A DNA stretch of 15,871 nucleotides, taken from NCBI GenBank assembly GCA_031425695.1, contig JANPJV010000191.1, positions 1-15,871 of the forward strand. Reading direction: 5' to 3'. The translations under genes and the position numbers were made by a program. Below the pieces are notes generated by a model. It saw nothing but the letters and a program-made list of their open reading frames with translations. It ran no database searches and was not told the origin of the DNA. Below are positions 15,864 through 15,871 of this stretch, piece by piece. This stretch comes from JANPJV01 sp031425695 (GTDB lineage Bacteria > Pseudomonadota > Gammaproteobacteria > Xanthomonadales > SZUA-5). Within the stretch, counting starts at the first letter, position 1. Every line of letters begins with the position of its first letter.

Positions 15864-15871
15864 CTTTTCAG

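Overview
The window reads as chromosomal DNA of a GC-rich gammaproteobacterium, most likely of the Lysobacterales/Xanthomonadales (Rhodanobacteraceae or Lysobacteraceae type). That placement is inference, based on base composition, codon use, an AMIN-amidase-LysM AmiC, a DUF4785-like secreted protein and many short palindromic intergenic repeats. No phage, transposase, CRISPR array, tRNA or rRNA was found. Twelve protein-coding genes are supported.

Left part (1-3437): a cluster of REP-type palindromes, then two minus-strand housekeeping genes, tldD (TldD/PmbA-type metalloprotease) and amiC (periplasmic amidase), separated by a facing pair of the same REP. A 295-base divergent gap holds a long imperfect inverted repeat. 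Middle (3438-8337, plus strand): gltX (GluRS) overlaps a small SxtJ-family membrane protein, which is followed by a NodU/CmcH/SxtI-type carbamoyltransferase. SxtJ and carbamoyltransferase are a recurrent pair, probably modifying an envelope or secreted sugar. A second REP family lies between them, and an identical 28-base copy sits in frame inside the carbamoyltransferase gene. An exported metallo-beta-lactamase-fold hydrolase follows.

Signalling block (8318-12432, minus strand): transcription order is PAS protein, single-domain response regulator, FIST-domain sensor, hybrid histidine kinase with C-terminal receiver. The last two overlap by ATGA and match the known layout of FIST sensor plus kinase (NosP/NahK, VpsV/VpsS), so nitric oxide or another small-molecule sensing feeding a phosphorelay is a reasonable inference. 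The PAS gene ends abruptly in its second PAS domain at a TAG. The response regulator continues in the same frame 20 codons later, which suggests decay of a larger protein.

Right part (12433-15871, plus strand): a 394-base divergent gap contains a possible pair of overlapping promoters and a strongly foldable RNA leader, the best candidate here for an undescribed regulatory element. It leads into an exported lipase-like alpha/beta hydrolase with six cysteines and, 15 bases later, a DUF4785-like exported protein. After a GC-rich hairpin comes a near-perfect 46-base inverted repeat, then an exported histidine phosphatase, then another copy of the second REP family at the window edge.
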